Source: a candidate division TA06 bacterium SM23_40
Lineage (GTDB): Bacteria > LJUI01 > SM1-40
Reading direction: 5' to 3'
DNA: 7,372 bases
NCBI GenBank assembly: GCA_001303705.1
Contig: LJUI01000126.1
Coordinates: forward strand, 1 to 7,372
The position numbers and the translations under genes were made by a program. Shown in pieces: positions 5,051 to 7,372 of the stretch. The notes beneath the pieces are model-generated. The model was not told the origin of the DNA. It saw only the letters and a list, made by a program, of their open reading frames with translations, and made no database searches. How positions within the stretch are numbered: the first letter of the stretch is position 1; each line of letters opens with the position of its first letter.

Positions 5051-6541
5051 ATGTGGGAATTGATACAGGCAAATAAGAGGAAATCTCTCATACTCTTCGC
5101 GTGTATGGGGATGTGCCTTATTCTGCTTGGGTATTTCGTAGGTGCAGCCTTCTTCTATCCTGATGGCGGGATCATAGGTGTTGGCATCGCCGTGGGCATA
5201 TGGGTCGTCATGTCTCTCATAAGTTATGTCTCCGGTGATTCGATTCTTCTCGCCGTGAGCCACGCTCAAGAGGTCTCTCATGACGTTCACCCGCAACTTT
5301 TCAATGTCGTTGAAGAGATGAAGATCGCGGCGAACTGCCCCGCCATGCCGAAAGTGTACATCATTGACGAGGCGGCGCCCAATGCGTTTGCGACGGGGAC
5401 GAAGCCCGAAAAGAGTGCGATTGCCGTAACCGCCGGGTTGCTCTCGAGGCTGAATAGAGATGAACTCCAGGGGGTCATCGCACATGAGATGTCTCACATT
5501 GTGAACAGAGATGTGCTGTTTGTGACGTTCGCCGGGATGCTGCTGGGGGGCATCGTTCTTCTGTCCCATGCCTTTCTGAGGGGTCTGTGGCTGTCTTCCG
5601 GGTCATCGAGGAGGTATCGTTCCGGAGTGAAGGGAGGAGGACAAGCTCAGATAATCATCCTCGCGGTCGCGATTGTCCTTGCTATACTCGCTCCGATACT
5701 GGCTCGGCTCCTCTACTTCGCCATATCGCGAAAGAGGGAGTATCTGGCCGATGCATCGGGGGTGAGGCTGACCAGATATCCTGAGGGCCTCGCTTCCGCC
5801 CTGGAGAAGATCTCGTCGTCGAGATACGAACTCGGTTCGGCCAACAAGGTCACAGCTCCGATGTACATCATCAACCCTCTGGAACGGAAGGGGATGAGAC
5901 TCTCGAATCTCAGTAGCACGCATCCGCCTACCTCCGAGAGGATACGGATTCTGCGGAGTATGATGCACGGGGCAGGCTACGGGGACTATCAGAAGGCGTA
6001 CTCTAGTGTGAGGGGGAGGATTTCTCCTCTTATCCCGGTATCAGAGCTGCGACGCAGCGAAACGACGCCGATACGAGAAGCTTCTGTCGAGGAAGAGGAG
6101 GCTGTAGACAAAAAGAAGGGATTGAGAGATCTCGGAGACCTCGTCAGGGCGGTCAACAAATATGCATTCTTGATCTGCGCCTGTGGGCTGAAGATTAAAG
6201 TGCCGCCCGATTTCAAAGGAACTAAAGTACCGTGTCCACGTTGTGGACGCGAAATGGTGCTACCGATCGCTGAACTGGCGGCTGCCAGCGCGGCAATCGA
6301 AGCTGCGGAGGCGGCGGAGGAGAAGAAGGCGGCCGGCCAGGCCGCCGCCCCCGGTGAGCTGGTCTATGTGAAAAAAGGGCAGGGATGGGAGAGCTTCACC
6401 TGTGCTTGTGGCAGGTTATTGCAGATCTCCCCCGCGTTCCGTGGTTCGCACCTCGTCTGCAGCACCTGCGGCAGGACGACCGAGATCAAGTATCAAGAAC
6501 AGGATGCCGACCTTCAACTCTCCGGCTCCACCAAAAACTGA
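5051..6541 (+). CDS. HtpX-like M48 metalloprotease with two C-terminal zinc ribbons
   Basis: A 496-aa integral membrane zinc protease. Membrane helices lie at about 12-34, 41-60, 155-176 and 199-224. The catalytic motif His145-Glu-Met-Ser-His149 sits in GVIAHEMSHIVNRD, and Glu230 in the REYLAD motif is the expected third zinc ligand. The stretch PAMPKVYIIDEAAPNAFATG (98-117) is typical of the HtpX group, whose members degrade misfolded membrane proteins. HtpX is normally about 280-300 aa; here ~190 residues are added. They hold ribbon 1 (Cys376-x-Cys378...Cys395-x2-Cys398), an Ala/Glu-rich helical linker (~407-433) and ribbon 2 (Cys451-x-Cys453...Cys470-x2-Cys473). It follows lemA after 102 nt and probably shares its transcript. 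The MWELIQANKR start lacks a strong ribosome site (only GTGAG at 5037). The TGA stop forms the start of a repeat unit, so the final residues may be repeat-derived. Confidence 0.93.
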   Translation: MWELIQANKRKSLILFACMGMCLILLGYFVGAAFFYPDGGIIGVGIAVGIWVVMSLISYVSGDSILLAVSHAQEVSHDVHPQLFNVVEEMKIAANCPAMPKVYIIDEAAPNAFATGTKPEKSAIAVTAGLLSRLNRDELQGVIAHEMSHIVNRDVLFVTFAGMLLGGIVLLSHAFLRGLWLSSGSSRRYRSGVKGGGQAQIIILAVAIVLAILAPILARLLYFAISRKREYLADASGVRLTRYPEGLASALEKISSSRYELGSANKVTAPMYIINPLERKGMRLSNLSSTHPPTSERIRILRSMMHGAGYGDYQKAYSSVRGRISPLIPVSELRRSETTPIREASVEEEEAVDKKKGLRDLGDLVRAVNKYAFLICACGLKIKVPPDFKGTKVPCPRCGREMVLPIAELAAASAAIEAAEAAEEKKAAGQAAAPGELVYVKKGQGWESFTCACGRLLQISPAFRGSHLVCSTCGRTTEIKYQEQDADLQLSGSTKN

Positions 6542-6734
6542 AACCGGGGACCTTGGTGAAACCGGGGACGTTGGTAGGTTCAGAAGGTTGAGCCAGGGGA
6601 CGTACCTGGGTTTTGAGGGTTATTGATGCTCGGGCGTACGGGACGTACCTAGTTCTGACGGTTATTGATGACTGTGTGCAAGAGCCAGGGACGCGGTATG
6701 CAAGAGCCGGGGACGTTGGTAGGTTCTGAAGGCT
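6539..6734 (+). repeat. Interspersed repeat cluster B
   Basis: About six related units in a row. TGAAACCGGGGACCTTGG (6539-6556) is tandemly repeated at 6557-6574 with one change, and its first TGA is the protease stop codon. Positions 6563-6589 match 2906-2932 exactly, and 6708-6734 match with two changes. Units at 6589-6629 (TGAGCCAGGGGACGTACC...GGTTATTGATG) and 6640-6670 (GGGACGTACCTAG...GGTTATTGATG) are a sister form, and 6684-6694 is a short remnant. The approximate consensus is GAGCCRGGGACGT, a variable triplet, TAGGTTYTGARGG, TTATTGATG. From memory, similar GGGACGT repeats occur near REP-type (Y1) transposases, but none is encoded here. Confidence 0.85.
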
Positions 6735-6810
6735 GCGGATACACCTCGGTCTCGTCTTGAACATCTCCGATGGTCCTTGGCGATAGACGGCAAGTACGAT
6801 TGACCATGAC

Positions 6811-6852
6811 AGGCCGCGTGGCGCAAGTATGAGATACCAGTTCGCGCGGCCT
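6811..6852. repeat. 8-bp inverted repeat with nested hairpin
   Basis: AGGCCGCG (6811-6818) and CGCGGCCT (6845-6852) are perfect reverse complements. Inside, GTAT (6827-6830) pairs with ATAC (6834-6837) around a GAG loop. The whole is a 42-nt cruciform or RNA hairpin. I compared it mentally with a group II intron domain V and it does not fit. Confidence 0.6.
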
Positions 6853-6980
6853 TGAATTATCTCCGTCCCCCTGTGTTCCGGCCATTACTCGTCTCTTCAT
6901 TTAAGAGGTACACCCTGCCTCGAGTCCAGGCAGACTGGCAACCTACTGGCCCTCAGCAAGCGGTGTCGGAGTGAACCCCG

Positions 6981-7031
6981 GCGCGCGAAGCCGGCTTGCG
7001 CGCTCCGATTGGCGAGCAGTCCTGCTGAGCC
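6981..7031. repeat. Two GC-rich hairpins preceding the tandem array
   Basis: GCGCGC (6981-6986) pairs with GCGCGC (6998-7003), with one bulged G at 6987, around the palindrome AAGCCGGCTT (6988-6997). Next, GGC (7011-7013) plus AGCAG (7015-7019) pair with CTGCT (7022-7026) plus GCC (7029-7031). No T-run follows either. Confidence 0.5.
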
Positions 7032-7043
7032 GGCCGCGGGGGT

Positions 7044-7187
7044 TACGTCGCCCGCATGCTACGTCGCCCGCATGCTACGTCGGCGGCGTGCTGCGTCGGC
7101 GGCGTGCTGCGTCGGCGGCGTGCTGCGTCGGCCGCATGCTGCACCGACGGCGTGCTTCGCCGGCCGCGTGGTTTGCCTCGCCCGCGC
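7044..7187. repeat. 16-bp tandem repeat array, nine units
   Basis: Nine consecutive 16-bp units, all in register: 7044, 7060, 7076, 7092, 7108, 7124, 7140, 7156 and 7172. The first two are TACGTCGCCCGCATGC, the central ones TGCGTCGGCGGCGTGC, and the last three drift (TGCACCGACGGCGTGC, TTCGCCGGCCGCGTGG, TTTGCCTCGCCCGCGC). A shifted remnant follows at about 7190-7212. Since 16 is not a multiple of 3, the array has no constant coding phase (48-bp superperiod). The several open frames crossing it are Ala/Arg/Cys-rich and look like a by-product of GC content. It resembles a minisatellite (VNTR). Confidence 0.9.
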
Positions 7188-7203
7188 GCTTTGCGTCGGC
7201 CGC

Positions 7204-7353
7204 CGGAATGCTGGATTTTCGTTCAAGGAGCTGTGGATCGGAAAGTGGCTGGGGAATCGGGCAATACAGGGTGCGGATTGTAATTGTGGGTAGCTCATGC
7301 TGCCCTTCTTCGGTTAAGGCGACGCCATTGCCGGAACGATTCCCAGTGTTCAT
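7204..7353 (-). pseudogene. Possible gene fragment, weakly terpene-synthase-like N-terminus
   Basis: On the minus strand an ATG at 7351-7353 opens a frame reading MNTGNRSGNG..., then LPTITIRTLYCPIPQPLSDP and LLERKSS. The spacing LP-x5-LYCPIPxxxxxP recalls the first residues of bacterial terpene synthases, but only these few residues match. The frame then runs into the 16-bp array and becomes Ala/Arg-rich, so the body of such an enzyme is absent. No Shine-Dalgarno site precedes the ATG. It may be a decayed end or pure chance. The rest of 7213-7372 shows nothing else. Confidence 0.15.
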
Positions 7354-7372
7354 TCAATATGCAGATGCGCAG

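Larger units (their letters stand above)
6735..7043. other. Gene-free stretch with GC-rich hairpins
   Basis: No frame shows a ribosome site plus a recognisable domain. The structure seen is the inverted repeat at 6811-6852, a 5-bp stem CTCTT/AAGAG around 6892-6906, and two GC-rich hairpins at 6981-7031 that lead into the tandem array. Confidence 0.5.

Noticed and set aside
4748-5569. Long minus-strand open frame of 273 codons
   Set aside because: Antisense to lemA and the protease N-terminus including HEMSH. It is His/Arg-rich without domain signals, so it is a shadow.
7044-7187. Iterons of a plasmid replication origin
   Set aside because: The units are extremely GC-rich, there is no adjacent AT-rich melting region, and there is no rep gene in the window.
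7009-7293. Plus-strand Ala/Arg/Cys-rich frames across the tandem array
   Set aside because: Several frames on both strands stay open because of GC-rich 16-bp repeats. None has a ribosome site, and the repeat length is not a multiple of three.

Overview
This window is bacterial, moderately GC-rich DNA that looks like a metagenome-type contig from a poorly characterised phylum. The phylum cannot be fixed from sequence alone. The style of the beta-helix protein (GNxIxGN rungs, then DADPTF...SPCIDAG...DMGAF, then an Ig-like tail) is one I associate with FCB-group or candidate-phylum bacteria; that is an inference. Every convincing gene is on the + strand.

Left part (1-2022): the 3' part of a secreted parallel beta-helix protein gene, a long non-coding stretch with a good Rho-independent terminator (1269-1300), then an orphan N-terminal fragment of a second beta-helix protein (1421-1612) that has lost both its signal peptide and its body. 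A gene-free stretch of about 400 nt follows, rich in perfect hairpins.

Middle (2023-3842): two small genes of unknown function with strong Shine-Dalgarno sites (a 99-aa protein with an Ala/Gly-rich N-terminus and a 128-aa membrane protein), a short repeat-bearing spacer, and an AlkD-type DNA alkylation repair glycosylase with all its signature residues.

Right-centre (3972-6541): an apparent operon of a TFIIB-type zinc-ribbon protein, a LemA protein and an HtpX-like M48 membrane metalloprotease carrying two extra C-terminal zinc ribbons. A reasonable inference is that LemA and the protease work together at the inner membrane, with zinc-ribbon modules, one free and two fused, as partners or regulators.

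Right end (6542-7372): no convincing gene. It holds several copies of an interspersed repeat that also occurs after the 128-aa membrane protein gene, several hairpins and a 16-bp tandem array with nine in-register units. In both clusters the first repeat unit overlaps the TGA stop codon of the gene before it, which is the most unusual structural signal here. I see no tRNA, rRNA, CRISPR array, complete insertion sequence or defence system.
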